Positions 46,344 to 58,899 of a stretch of 64,000 nucleotides of DNA are shown here, piece after piece. The translations under genes were made by a program, and so were the position numbers. The notes beneath the pieces are model-generated. The model made no database searches and was not told where the DNA came from. It worked only from the letters and a program-made list of their open reading frames with translations. The stretch lies in NCBI GenBank assembly GCA_030762175.1, contig CM060838.1:19954501-20018500 (forward strand). The letters run 5' to 3'. Every line of letters starts with the position of its first letter. Position 1 is the stretch's first letter. This stretch comes from Metallyticus violacea (lineage: Eukaryota > Arthropoda > Insecta > Mantodea > Metallyticidae).

Positions 46344-47483
46344 ACACTTTAAAGAACCCGTAGACCTATAAATTAGGGGCAATTTTGCAGTCAGCTAATG
46401 TTATCCATTGCTTATCTTATATGAAATTACAATACCGTTTAGTATTTAGAAGTGCTTGCAATGGGGTACATTACCCGATGAATTATGGCTCATTATATCT
46501 TGACGTACTTATTCCAAAATAATAATTATACACTTAAGAGGTATATTTGTGAAGGAAAGACGACCTTGATACATCTCTTTCTTTGCATACGCCACTGCAC
46601 ATTGGCTTCTGCACACACTGCTGCTGATACACTTTTAAGAATTCATAAGCAAATGTCTTCCTGTGAAATATGAAGGTGGGCCCGTAATGAGCTTGTAACG
46701 AAACAATTTTATCGCCAGTATTTAGGAGCGTCTGCAAATTAGAAAAATAAATTAAACTGTGTGTTTGAAGCTCATTATAATTTTATCTTCTATGAGAAAG
46801 TCTTTAGAGAAATTTTTGCTTCCCTTGAACGTCTGGAGTATTCTATTGTGTTTTCTACTTCTGCATCTGAATCGAGGAGGCGGAAGAAGCACATGCAATA
46901 TGCATGATATTGTATTTGTTAGCACAGTATTCATTATGCAACTACTTGTGTTAGATTTATCGATTTTTCAACCAAGAAATGCAACTGTTCCAACTTCATG
47001 GTCGACGTTACTAAACTAAAAACAAAACAGATCATTTAAACTGGATGTAGCAGCGAAGATAGGGAACCAGATTTCAGCTAAACTGAACTGGAAAAACTAA
47101 AATGGCATAATGAATTAAAATAATTGGCACAAGACACTATCATTCTTATTTATAAGATTGAAAACCGAGACACGAAAATATTCGTACACAACTTAAATGT
47201 AAATTTCAATGAAAGTACGTGGTGGAAAATATTCTGATTGATTTTCCAGCTCATGACTCTTAATTCAATTCGACATATAGTTTCTTTTATTAATAACAAT
47301 TCGTACAAATTGCTTGTTTTCCTTTTCACCTGTCTTGTATCGTTCCACTATGGAATCAGAGTTTGCATACACTAGTAAAATTCGGTTGACCTTTAGTCGA
47401 CACTCGATTCCTGTAAAGACTAGAGCTAAAGGCCCAGTAAAATGGGAGTTAAAGGCAATTGAACTTTCTCAGTCGTGTTTATG
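46344..47483. other. Unassigned sequence
   Basis: Short unrecognised frames only. Confidence 0.4.
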
Positions 47484-47735
47484 ACGCCAAAGGCGCGGAC
47501 TCTGAGCGGGAGATCTGGGGGGTTGGAATCTCGCCCGTCCTCCCTGACTGAAGTTTTCCCAGCTTTTCCTCAGTCCTCATAAATGGCAAATGCCGGGGAG
47601 GTACCCTAAACTAGGTCTGGAACGATTTCTTCCTCAAAAAAGGATCCTTTACCAATATATAATTTAATCTCATGTATCATCAGTATCCATCGCCGGTGAT
47701 GCCTCAGTAGTAAAAACGGGCGTTAAACACTATTC
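47484..47735 (+). mobile_element. SINE-B copy 6, head start missing
   Basis: It enters at CCAAAGGCGCGGACTCTGAG. The B box is altered (GGGGGTTGGAATCTCG), and the CCAGGACC part is lost. The body is good, with AAATGCCGGGGAGGTACCC, and ends GGGCGTTAAACACTATT. Confidence 0.85.
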
Positions 47736-49470
47736 ATTTCTACCGTTGAATGTGTATATTGTGGAATATGTCGATGGTGGCAGATATACACTAGTACGAA
47801 GAATATTTATGACTTTTGTATAAGAGAAATTGTACAAATTGGAAAAATGTCGTGCTAAATTTCCGGAAGTAATGTCTCTATCGGAAGTACAATTTTTAGA
47901 TTGGTAAACCAATTTCAACCCTATGCATTTTCATTGAGAAGCCGAGGCATAAAAAAGGGGGGGGGTTACAAAGAAAAAACTTGATGAAATAGGTTATCGT
48001 TTAGACATTTCTCCTCGAAAGTGTTTAACAAGATTAACCCGGCACGTTGGTGTATCCGTTGGCAGTGCGTACAAAGCTACTCGGTTGCTGCATCTTCATG
48101 TATAACTGCTGTACCTGAAATAAAATACCAGGGATACAGTTTACAATATTCGGGAGAATTAATTACCACTAGTGCCTCAAAATCTTTTCTAAATGCTCAG
48201 GCATATCTCATGTCAAAGGCAGGCATTTCCAGCATCTACTATGATGGTGAATACACTTTTAATTACCATTTACTTAAATAAATAAAGAACAAATGCGCGA
48301 CACGATTTCTCTTGTTAGCGACGAGTTAACTTCCCATCGGCAAAATTAATTTTGTATTGCGTAGCGGAATAAAGGCTGTATATGCGAGGCCTTGATTTAA
48401 AATTCTGTCTAAACCATACTTTTTTTTAATCGAAGAAATATAACACAGTTGTTATTTTCGTGTTTCATAATTGAATTATTGAACTAACGCTGTCAGTAGT
48501 GATTCGACTTCATGCAGTCGACGATTGCAGAGTTTGTACAAATTCAGCACAAAGTAAAGCGCTAAAAAGTGGTGAAAAGGGAATTATTTATAACAACTGT
48601 AATATATTTATTAAGAAACTTCCCGCAACAGCTAAAGGTACCAACTGTTATCAAAGCTCTAAGTGTTTAACAATGATCCTGGTTGTCTTATTTGACAATT
48701 AGACTATCCGATATTTCACTTAGAAATAAAGGAAGGAAACGCAGCATTTGTTTGCCTAGCCCAACTGCAGAACGTTTCTAAAATATGTTTTTCCGGACTC
48801 TATTAAATATCGCTTTAAATCCAAAAACAAATAAATAAATAAATAATATTTGCGCTGGAAGTCATCCTTATTACTCTGAGTTATTCCAAACAGAAAACTG
48901 TTTGATAGTGGTACGATATTTGTTCAATCCCACCTGGAATAGCACTTTATCCACCATTAAAATACCGACGAAATGTTTTAATTATTTGTTTTCTCCTATA
49001 GTTTACAGTAAATCAAACGGGCTTTTAAATACAACCTCAGAATCGAGCTTTCCCGCAATTAAATCCGTATTGAAACGACCTTAAGTTCCCTCATTAGCAG
49101 CGATCCATATACGCGAATTACCTATATCAGGCTGCATTTTTTCTAGGGTATCGACCTAACGGTAATCCAAGTAAATATTCCTTAGACTTTATTCGTATGA
49201 AATATTCCGGTTGCAGTCTTTCTGTAGGAAATATCTAATTGCAGTTACCTAAAGTTTATGCGAAGGTATGTTTGCTGCACTATTGCTATGCACATATATT
49301 TAAAAAAAACTTCGTATTAGATGATGTAGGCTGCCTCTTCAACTGTGCAAGTGCCAGCTGTTTCTTTGAAAAAAAAAGTTTTAATACAAGAAAGAAAAAG
49401 GTTTGAAACGGGCCATTCATTAGTGGAAGTAACGCATTAATCTCAAAATATGTAAATGTTGATTTGTTCT
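47736..49470. other. Unassigned AT-rich sequence
   Basis: It contains a G run near 47957-47965 and an (AAAT)n stretch near 48828-48845. No supported gene. Confidence 0.4.
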
Positions 49471-49750
49471 ATTTACGGACGCTCTTTGACATCTCAGATC
49501 ATCAGCATCCCATTAAATTCAGGGCGTGAAACGGCCAATAAATTTTGCTTAGAGGCCTCTTCTTTCAGGCTTGAGGTTCTTTACCGTGCAGTAAATGTAC
49601 GACACGGGACCTACGGCTTTACTTCCCTTCCGAAGGAAGGCATACTTACAATTTTTACGTCCGAAAAAATCCATCGACCCTAACCGTGTTTGAACCCGCG
49701 ATCTTGGGTTTAAGAGGCAAATGTGGTTAGCACTACACCACCAGACTGAC
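49471..49750 (-). mobile_element. SINE-A copy 10
   Basis: A near-full minus-strand copy: GGACGCTCTTTGACATCTC at the left, GGGCGTGAAACGGCC in the body, and the head end CACTACACCACCAGACTGAC at the right. No clear target duplication. Confidence 0.88.
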
Positions 49751-49785
49751 AAAAAAATAAATAAATAAATAAATAAATAAAAATT
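49751..49785. repeat. (AAAT)n microsatellite
   Basis: Directly after the head end of SINE-A copy 10, on the side opposite its tail. Confidence 0.9.
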
Positions 49786-50479
49786 AAAAAAAAAATAATA
49801 ATATTTTGTAAAACGTGTAGTATTACACAAAGTCAAATTTATGTGAAGCGTTCTTACTTTGGTATCTTGTAAATATTTACTTTTTCTTGCACATACATTT
49901 GTAGCTTTAAAGTATGTAATTACAAAAAACCAGGCTCCAGTTATTAAACATACTCAAAAATGTCTTTGCACAAGAAACCATTCCCAGAATTATAACAATA
50001 CACCCTGAAATCAACAAACTTAGTGGGTCGTGAAACACTTCCGTAGATTTTCTTTTGTCATACATGTCTTTGTGATATTCTCTTTGCTCTACATTATAAA
50101 GAGAAATGATGACCACCTTAATGACTTAAACACATCATCAGCGAGAAAGTGTGGTTGGTGATTAGTGTAATTCTTCTAGAACGTCTCTCAAGATGGATAA
50201 CATTACATGCAAAAGAGTGATGATACATGTTCGTGAAGTAGGTTGAATCCCATTGACCTCAAAAACAAACCACAACTGCACAGGTGCCTTTGAACTCCTA
50301 AAGAGATATTTCGTTTGTCATTATATGTATTAACTTTAGCAGTTTTAATAATGACGGGAGCAAAAGTAGTTCACATCCTTGTCCGGGTTATCGTACTTTG
50401 ATTTTGCGGTTTCTATTGTATTAAGAAAAGGGAATGGTTTTAGGGGAAACTTATTTTTTCCCCTCCATGAGTCACATGG
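49786..50479. other. Unassigned sequence
   Basis: Nothing recognised. Confidence 0.4.
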
Positions 50480-51225
50480 CTGAACCTGCGCGTGGAGTTC
50501 GTCTGTCCGAAGCTGAGGCGCACGCTCCCACGACCGTCACGCCATCTTGGTTTTTCCCATTCACAAAGCGTCACATTATTAGAGGCATGCTTATAGAAAC
50601 AAAATAGTAAAGGAGTTGAGGAAGGCAGGTGGGTGGGCGTGTGGGAAAATTGGTCGACCCGTGAGCTCTACCTGCATGCATTGTGCAGTGAGACAGCAAT
50701 CACTAGAACGAAAACAAAATGTTACTAGTCAGCATTTAGTTTTGGTTCTCTCAACTGACACTCAGATCGGCTGCTGCTGCTGTCGGAAGTTGGTTCTCCA
50801 AAAGTGCTCTGAAAACTTGCTGCAGAACGTTTCTTCTCAACTTGCAGTCATCAGCAGCACTGCGTGATAAGGCCAGTGGATATGAATAGCAAGAAAATTT
50901 ACTGCACTGCCAAAAACAGGCAATCTTTGGTGAAGGTGAGAAAGAGGGTAAGGGGCCTTTCATTCATGTAGCGCCTGACCCAGTAAGTTGCAGCACGATC
51001 TGACCTTTGGCCCAAACCCCAGGCAGGTCAGGAGTGGAATATCACGCTTGCACATCCTGACTGGAACTCTGTTATTTAATTGTTTCATACCCTTCTGCCG
51101 AGGCTACCACCCTCCCCCCAAAATTATAGACAGCTGTTGCAAAGGTTACACAAGGGAACTCCTACTGTTGGAGAAATTTGCTTCTGCGGCATATTCATTA
51201 TGGATTCACTAAACACCTGGCTTTG
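50480..51225. other. GC-richer unassigned block
   Basis: It is of higher complexity than the flanks, with GCTGCTGCTGCTGTCGG near 50771 and an 83-codon frame at 50616-50867 plus that I do not recognise. It could be an old exon, an unknown repeat or a regulatory region. Confidence 0.3.
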
Positions 51226-51304
51226 CTAGAGTCTTGTGTAACATATGCCTACAACAAAATGTTGTTAAAACTAACATTATAGCCCATAGTTGAAATATTG
51301 TTGG

Positions 51305-51757
51305 TTAATCAATAATTGCGTTAACATTTGAAATTGTTCTCAATGCAGTTTGAGTGTCTCTAATTACGGCTAATAAAAATGCTTCTATTGTATTATGTAC
51401 ATGCAGTAAATGTTCACAATTACTAGTTATTGATGCATTTGTCTTCTTGCTTAGTGAATGCACACAATAGAAAAAAATATCTATTTCTACTTTTTCCATT
51501 AATTGTTCACATTTACTAATAAGTGTGCAAAAGGTAATATCGATTTTCTCTCCAAATTTGATTATTGCAACGCTCCTATGTTTGGTAAAAATGCTTTGGT
51601 ATTGCTGAAACGTCAGTAGATGATGTACATCTTTTAGGATGTCAGTAGGATACCATACTTTAGAACGAAATTCCAAGTTAATTTTGTTCAAACAAAACAG
51701 CTGTAAATGTTTATGAAAACGCAAAGAAAGCATTACTAAAATAAAATAAATGTTCAC
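51305..51757 (-). CDS. Unassigned open frame, 150 codons (longest non-repeat frame)
   Basis: This minus-strand frame starts MNIYFILVMLSLRFHKHLQL and ends RTISNVNAIID. The opening is hydrophobic and could act as a signal or membrane segment (residues about 3-12), followed by a mixed region with four Cys and a C-terminal stretch (about residues 115-150) that looks helical. It contains no simple repeat. At this AT content the chance of such a frame in 64 kb on six frames is modest, not negligible. I recognise no family and see no intron or promoter evidence. It could be an exon, a relic of a mobile element or chance. Confidence 0.28.
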   Translation of the reverse strand: MNIYFILVMLSLRFHKHLQLFCLNKINLEFRSKVWYPTDILKDVHHLLTFQQYQSIFTKHRSVAIIKFGEKIDITFCTLISKCEQLMEKVEIDIFFYCVHSLSKKTNASITSNCEHLLHVHNTIEAFLLAVIRDTQTALRTISNVNAIID

Positions 51758-53500
51758 TGAAAGTTTTCAGAGGAGTTTCCTTCCTTTAAACGAGACTCAC
51801 GTTTGTTTTATCATTCAAATACATTTCATTAGGAAATAAAAGCAATCGTGAATTTATAAATAAGGCAACACATTTTTAAACACCATCATCATCGAGAAAC
51901 AATAATTAATAAAAAACAAATCCAATGCACAAATCCAAATCCAACTAAAAGTACATTACGCTATTGTACATTTCCACTATTCAACAAAGGCGGATGGTAA
52001 TTGTTAACAATTCCCTCAAAAAGTGACAAACATATATGTTTATGAAATTGACCACGTTTTCTTTGTACATCTGGTAATATTGTCGATTGCAGTTATTTTA
52101 AGAACATTTCATGTTTGTATACATATCTAATGGCCGATTCGAAATCAAAACCAAAATCAGCAATGTAATTTTTAAAAATCACAGCATAAATCCCATGATA
52201 GACCAAAAAACTTATAAAGCTTTAAAAACTTATAAAAGAAAAGAAATGAAAAACAAACAAACATTTGAACGAAAGTATTATTGCGACGGTATTGTCAAAT
52301 ATTGCCTCAACAGTAACACTAATAAACTCTTTTGCAGCTGTATATAAAGTATGTTTGACACAATTGCAAGTGCAGTTTGTCTATTGTTCAATTCAAAATG
52401 GGGCTAAATGTTATTGGTGCGTCAGACAAAGAGACTGTCACTAGGCAAGTAAACATTTGATAGTACAACAGGACTATACCAATCTACTCAATGAAATAGT
52501 ATATTTTAACATTTTACATTATTTATGGCGTTTAATAAACTGCAAATAATTGACTAATATCACCATTTTGTACTAAAATGGAAACATATTTTACAATTTA
52601 ATTACAACTGATAGATGCATGGTACACTGATTAATTATTTTTATTAATAATTAATATTTCAATCCTTTCTATTTTTCATTCCTATCCTTCTTTTACTATA
52701 TTTACCCTCTTCCTTTTGTAGGACTTATACACCAATCCCGGGAAGCTATTTTTGCTGGAAGACATAGAGTACACGTGCGTTCTGAATGAATTCTACGTCA
52801 GGGCTGTCTTGAACATTACAAACACAGAAGACGCACATATATTCAGATATATGGTTTGAAGTTATATGGTGTATTGGAAAATAAATATATGGTTGCTCTT
52901 TATTAAAATGGACTGAAAAAAAATGCAAGGAAAACTTCATTCAGACTAAATGGCTGCAGGATTTTAACCTAGGATTCCAAACACGACTTCCAAGAGTTAT
53001 TTTCTCTCGGAATTATCCTATGAAAACATTCCTAAAAAAAGCGTGCACATGTCCGGTGTGGAGCTTTAATTCTTACCTCATTCCACATATTTAGATAACC
53101 TGTGTTCAGATGTGATGATGTTTCAACTGATAAATAGCATCCGTTGACTGTCAGTATGTCCTTGCACATTGAAAAACTTCTTTCGTCTACACATGTGGTG
53201 AGAGCTTACCTGAAAGTGCAATAAATCACTGGATGGACTCTTCATTGCTAGTCCTACTCAGACCTATCCTCTTCAGAACCTGAGTGACGCAACACAAAAC
53301 TTTAACTTGAAATATTTTCAAAATCAACTTTCATTTTTCCTCATATCAATAAACCAAAATCACAGGAAAATGTTTAATGAGCCCTAGGCTGTTCTAATCA
53401 CATCAACAATCTTTTTGTAAATGTATAAAGGCCACTGCAGTTATTATATATAGGGAACAATGGAAGCTCCGGTAAATTATAGGAGATCAATGTTACCAAT
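51758..53500. other. AT-rich sequence, no recognised feature
   Basis: Short frames only. Confidence 0.4.
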
Positions 53501-53504
53501 CATT

Positions 53505-53536
53505 GAAGAAGAAGAAGAAGAAGAAGAAGAAGAAGA
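53505..53536. repeat. (GAA)n microsatellite
   Basis: Directly upstream of SINE-B copy 7. Confidence 0.9.
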
Positions 53537-53547
53537 AAAAAGAAAGA

Positions 53548-53825
53548 CCGCCACGGGGAGCCGAGGTCGTTAAGGTGCGGACTCGTGAGCGGGAGGTCTG
53601 GGGTTCGAATCCCACCAGGACCGTCCTCCCTGACTGGGTTTTTTTTAAGGTTTTCCTCAGTCCTCATAACTGGCAAATGCCGGGGTGGTACCCTAAACTT
53701 AGGCCTGGAACATTTCTTCCTTAAAAATATCCTTTCCCAATTTATCATTTCATTTCATGCATCATCAGTGTCACCGGCTGTGGTGCCACAGCAGTAAAAA
53801 CGGACGTTAAACACCATTAAAATAA
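53548..53825 (+). mobile_element. SINE-B copy 7
   Basis: A full-length plus-strand copy beginning CCGCCACGGGGAGCCGAGG, with B box GGGGTTCGAATCCCACCAGG and ending GGACGTTAAACACCATTAAA. It lies next to a (GAA)n tract, so a target duplication is hard to define. Confidence 0.9.
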
Positions 53826-53984
53826 ATTGAAGAAAGTATATATACTATAGAGTACTGTATAAAAGCATGGTGAATAGAATTTTGTGAACTATCAAAGTTT
53901 CAACTTGTTTTCCATGAAGAACACGGTACGGGATGGTAGAGGGCGCATTTATTCTAGACACCATCAGAATAAAACAAGTGTCAA

Positions 53985-54690
53985 TTAAACGAGGAAAACT
54001 GCATTTAGCTTTTGTTGGTTTTAAAAACGCCTTTCATTCCATCGATCGGAACTACAGTTCAAATTGCGGTTAAAGGGAATGTCGGAGAAAACGATTCGAG
54101 CTCTGTAGGCGATATACAGAAATGTGGAATTCTGCATCAAGTACGACAAGGATAGAGTATCGGAGAGTTTCGTAAGTGAGACAAAGATGCATTTTATAAC
54201 TCTTAATATATAATCTCTTTATAGATGACAGTATTGACGTGATGTTACTGGAGGATATGGAGGCACCAGTACAAGGTGATATGCAGGTGCCAGCGCGGAT
54301 GATATGGTACTGAATTCAAGATGATTAACGGCCTATAGAGAAGACGGGCTTACAGCGAAAAGCGGTTACTCACTATTAATGTGAATAAGACAAAAACAAC
54401 GACTTTCAAGAACGGATCGGTTAGTAGTAGGGTGGAGTGTATTGAATATCGTATATGGGGCACTAGTAAGATCTACTACAATGACATACTGGGCAGAAAT
54501 TTGGAGATGGGAACAAACTACAGTCCTGAGGACATGTTTTCAGAAAGGAACTTTTGAGCTGGGGAGAGGCATAGCGAACTGGGAATTTAGAAGGGATTCG
54601 GGGCCTACAGCGAGCCCAATGAATGTAAATCAAGACAGTAAGAACTGGGTGCATATTATGCATGGGAATCAAAAGTTTATTAGAGCATTC
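53985..54690 (+). pseudogene. Non-LTR retrotransposon reverse transcriptase, decayed
   Basis: Two reverse-transcriptase landmarks are readable. Near 53998-54050 the frame gives LAFVGFKNAFHSIDRN, equivalent to the palm motif usually written with D in place of the Gly, so a catalytic Asp is lost. Near 54286-54318 another frame gives SADDMVLNS, the YADD/FADD-type motif C. Between them IRAL and related words follow after a frameshift. Downstream (54442-54693) an open stretch reads YWAEIWRWEQTTVLRTCFQK and resembles the region that follows the polymerase in arthropod non-LTR elements. Several stops and shifts make it dead. The clade is not assigned. Confidence 0.7.
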
Positions 54691-54701
54691 TAATTAAATT
54701 A

Positions 54702-54926
54702 AATTAAATTAAAACAGAATTGCCGTTGGACTTCCACCTATGGGAAACTCGTAAGGATGTTGTACACCGTAGAAAACCAGCTACACAGGCAGCACTTCGG
54801 GAAGAAATTGAAACGGCATGTACTGTAATCGCTGAGGACACTTTCGCAAATGTTGCTCAATCAGCAGTTCAATGTACTCTGAAGTGTATCGACGCCGATG
54901 GTGGGCATTTTGAGCAACTGTTGTAA
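54702..54926 (+). pseudogene. Tc3-like transposase C-terminal end
   Basis: The frame reads LPLDFHLWE, then KDVVHRRKPATQAALREEIE, then AEDTFANVAQSAVQCTLKCI, then DADGGHFEQLL and a stop. This is the characteristic C-terminus of arthropod Tc3-like transposases, in which DFxLWG is followed by KDxVY and the protein ends in GGHFEHLL. It starts abruptly after an (AATTA)n-like stretch that separates it from the reverse-transcriptase remnant. Upstream catalytic parts are absent. Confidence 0.78.
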
Positions 54927-57298
54927 CTGTAAAAGTCTAACATGATTAGTGCTCATCATTTTCTGTTAGTGTGAATTCAGTTTTGTTATGTTAACACAGT
55001 TTTTTCTTTGCTTGAAGTGGGTATGCAATTTTTGGCACTCTCTATGTATGGTATATTGGTTCTGTCTGTAGCTTCTTGAATTCATTTCACACACCCAAGA
55101 TGTTATCACTGAAACGTTTATGTCATAAAAATAATGAAGGAAATATCCTCTATTTGGTGTTTAAATAAACAGTTTTGCAGTTTTCCTTCCATCTGATGAT
55201 ATAAATCTTCCATTCGAGTCGAAAGTTCTATTTAGATTTGCAAAGATGTAAGCTGGCTATTAGAAAAATGGGCTTTTGTATAACGAAATACTCGCATATA
55301 TGAGCAACAACTGTCAAAAATCTATTTTAAATTCACTATTTCCGAAGAAACAATAAATGACCTTCCAACTTGAAAACTACTTGAACACTTACAGTGTTCA
55401 CTGCTTAGCTCTCACGTAAAATAACTAGCCAACTTTTAATTTTCGTACTAGTGATATTTCCACGTATTGCTCTCCAAGTCGCGAACACACAATAAAGTCA
55501 AAGTTGTAAACACCTACTAGAGGGCAAGATGTTAGTTTATTATATTTTTCATGCCAGTGCTTAACAGACTTTTCTATCCTCCCCTTCACTGTTTTTGTGT
55601 TCAAGGTAATTGAGGTGCATTTTCCTCTGTGTTTGACGTAGGAACAAAATGGACGATTGCTGATTAATTACAGAAAGTCAGATCCATATGCACGTCTCCG
55701 TTACGTACCCAAGTTTCACATCCGAAATTTCAGGGAAAAAAACCGAAAGAAAAAACCTTTGACTGCTAATTAGATTTGAACGGAGCTCCAATCCACCCAT
55801 ATTGTGTTGTTTACGAATCTTCCATGAAAGCAAATAGCGTGGGGCTCTGAAATCGATGCGGTTTCCCTATCAATACTAAGCAGAGATGCTGAATCAGTTT
55901 AAATTTATATTTTTGCAAACAAATTTCAGATATTTATAAATGAAGTAAGTAATTCAACATTTCAAAAATAAAATTGAAATGTTAATACCATAATAATAAA
56001 ATGCTAGGGCTGAAAAGAATGAAACGGCAACACTGTCGCCGCGCTGCTAATAAACATGTGTAGGCCTTGTTGTTCTCAGCATGTCTAGAGAAAGGACATC
56101 GCTTTCAACTAACTCAGCATCACTTCGGCACCGCATGTAGATGGGCGAGTACGAATGTCAAGTAGTGGTGTAAAATTCGACCGCCCTAAGAGATGTATTC
56201 TAAAAGTGAACGACGCAATGCGCATAGATTAAAATTGAAAAATTGAGATGGCATGTAGCAGCAACGTGAGGGAATGTCATTGGATCTTGAGAAGTCTGTG
56301 ACAATGAAATATGGTATATTGAACGGTAACTCGTTGGGTGTCAACTTTTCGACAAGGTCGTGATAATAAGAAAGAGGTGCCGCGAACAGATCATTTTGTC
56401 CTCTAAACGCATTATGTTGATAGGCATATAAAGCCACTTGGAAACTTGGACATGCTTTCTGAGCAAATTAAAGATGCAGATGCCTTTATTAATGCAAGTC
56501 AAATTCAGTTGCTCCATATGTGATCCATTAGAAGAATTATTGTTGTTACGCAAGAAGTACAAGGCCCACTTCATTACACATTCAGATAACTGTTTAGGTT
56601 TACTGTAAAGCAATAATTGCTCTTTAAAATAATATTTCTCTAAAACATTGTTGTTCTAGCATATATATTTCACTTGCAGCATACTCCAAATACCCATTAG
56701 AAAATGTAACTCGCATTTCCTATATATATGCAACTGGAACAGTTAACATTACAACCGCAACTGAGCAATTTCAATTGCCCGTGTCAGCAGAACTTTAAAC
56801 TCTAATCGTACCGGGAATCGTGCGTCTGCTGAAGGTCAATTGGTTTCTACTGTAGTGTGCAAACTCTGAGGGCACGGTATTTACACCAGCATTTGATAGC
56901 AATCTATTTTACTTCTCACTGTCAATATAATTTCTATTTGGACGGTATAGATCATATGTGGCCTCTGACATAAAGGTAGAAAATTCACTGCTACAAACAA
57001 AATGATCATTAAAATATTTAATGTATCCAACAACTGGGCTAGTCGTATTTCAGGGACACGCTGCTTTGTGTTTTATCGTAGGGTATCAAAAGCAAGTAAA
57101 CTTAATTTTGCTGTAGTGAATTAACATTTTTCTTATTTTACGCCCAGATGCATTATGTCATCCAGCAACCATGGGTATCTCTATTTCTAGTTCTGTTTTT
57201 TTGCATAATGTATTACACTGCACCTCAGTAGGTTAGGCTTTAGGAATATTTTTCTGGTTTCTTTATATCTTCTCTATTTTTGAAAGTTGATAAAACGT
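54927..57298. other. AT-rich sequence, no recognised feature
   Basis: Two overlapping minus-strand frames (56186-56613) have no family features. Confidence 0.4.
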
Positions 57299-57688
57299 TT
57301 AGTACAAATGGTTTCCGGAGAATTTCTCGGAGTATTGAGGCAATTTCATTGCAGAGTTTATGGCTTCCACTGTTTCAGGCAACCGTTGGTGCCCTTCGGG
57401 GTGAAGTAAGGAAAAATTTATGGGCACCATATCGTTGCTGCAGTGGTCGCAATTTTTACTCGGGTGTAGTTTGGTAGCATCTAAACCAGCCCGATTAGGT
57501 TGCTTAGAACGAGAGTCTCCGTCCTGCAAGGTTTGAAGCTTATCCATAAATTTGTTCTTTCTGTAAATCCATTTTTTAAAAAAAATTGTGGAGGTTATTA
57601 TTGCTATATTGAAGCCGTGTATCTCAATAGCAGAGCAAGTGGGTCTTAAACCAAAGAAATGTTCGAAAATATTGATCTTCGTGTACAT
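57299..57688 (-). CDS. Unassigned open frame, 129 codons
   Basis: A minus-strand frame starting MYTKINIFEHFFGLRPTCSA. The first third is hydrophobic; the middle has KNCDHCSND with closely spaced Cys; the end is SEKFSGNHLY. The CxxC pair is suggestive of nothing specific on its own. No family was recognised and chance is possible. Confidence 0.2.
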   Translation of the reverse strand: MYTKINIFEHFFGLRPTCSAIEIHGFNIAIITSTIFFKKWIYRKNKFMDKLQTLQDGDSRSKQPNRAGLDATKLHPSKNCDHCSNDMVPINFSLLHPEGHQRLPETVEAINSAMKLPQYSEKFSGNHLY

Positions 57689-58575
57689 AATTCACAAAAA
57701 TATTAACATTTGTATTTATCCACCAACTATTGCTGAATATCTATTATGTTAATGGTATATAATATAAATATGCCAATGATTAAGGCAGTAGATCGCATAT
57801 ATCGACGACCGAGGTCGATACATTCATGCGCAATTATTCTCTCACTGTTACAAAGTTCTAACAATAGCAGTAATTAAGCGCTGGATATTGAGCAGGTCTA
57901 TTTGTGTTGGTTTATTATTGCGTGATTTTTCAATTCTCTGCCTAATCATTTGACACATTCAACGGAAGTCTGCATGTGAGCAGAATACAACAGGGTGTTT
58001 AAACTCGCTTGTTCAGTGATAACATATCGATGCGCAAAGTGATTTTTCTTCAAAATATGGTCGCACAAAGAAAAGAAATTCAATATAGTAGTGGCGCAGT
58101 TCCCTGCTGTGTGGGATATGTAAAGCAAGCTCTCTTCCTCTTTGGAATGCTGAAGCCTCTTGGTTTTTAGGGCGCCCCCTGTTGACACTTTACGTCGAAA
58201 TGCTCTTTGCTTTCTTTATTCCGCTGTGCGGCCATTAGTATAGAGGCACAGGCTTCTGATAGCGCTACCATGGAAACATAAGTAAACCTCACGTGGGGAG
58301 GCCTGCGGAGACAAAGACATCGCGTATGTGATGCGGAGAAACAGCTGGCATTCGAGGCTCTTGATACCGTAACATAAACAGCCCTCATTCGGATAAAAGG
58401 GGTTTATTTTACCATGTAATATAAAACCGTTTTTTTTTTTTTAAACCAAAAGCATGTACCCTTATTTGTCTGATCTGTTGATATTACAGCGTTACTCCTC
58501 CTTCCTAAGTGAGTGCAAATATACCTACGGAAAATATGTTATGGCAGCTTATATTTGATTTTATTATTTTCTAAA
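57689..58575. other. Unassigned sequence
   Basis: A GC-richer patch at 58190-58385 stands out, without a recognised gene. A T tract lies near 58431-58442. Confidence 0.35.
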
Positions 58576-58587
58576 AAGAGAATGTTT
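58576..58587 (+). repeat. Target-site duplication of SINE-A copy 11 (left)
   Basis: AAGAGAATGTTT here and AAGAGAATATTT at 58888-58899 differ at one base. Confidence 0.8.
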
Positions 58588-58887
58588 ATTTATTTATTTA
58601 TTTATTTAAGGACACTCTTTAACATCTCAGGTCATCAGCTTCCCATTCAACTCAGGGCGTGAAACGGCCGACAAATTTTGCTCAGAGGCCTCTCTTTCAG
58701 GCTTGAGGTTCTTTTTCGTTCCGTAAATGTACGACACGGGACCCACGGCTTTACTTTCCTTCCAAAGGAAGCCATACTTTGGATTTTTACGCCCCGAAAA
58801 AAAAATCCATCGGTCCTGGCCGGGTTCGAACCCGCGATCTTGGGTCTAGAAGGCAAGTATGGTAACCACTACACCACCAGGACCGAC
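58588..58887 (-). mobile_element. SINE-A copy 11
   Basis: A full-length minus-strand copy with a long (ATTT)n left end, i.e. a TAAATAAA tail. The head at the right has an intact GGTCCTGG/CCAGGACC pairing and B box GGGTTCGAACCCG. A 12-bp target duplication with one mismatch brackets it, so insertion is comparatively recent. Confidence 0.95.
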
Positions 58888-58899
58888 AAGAGAATATTT

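Noticed and set aside
53503..53797. Open frames across SINE-B copies (for example GSNPTRTVLPDW-type peptides)
   Set aside because: Same reason: they repeat with SINE-B (also 9350-9556, 28836-29087, 39562-39801) and are not genes.
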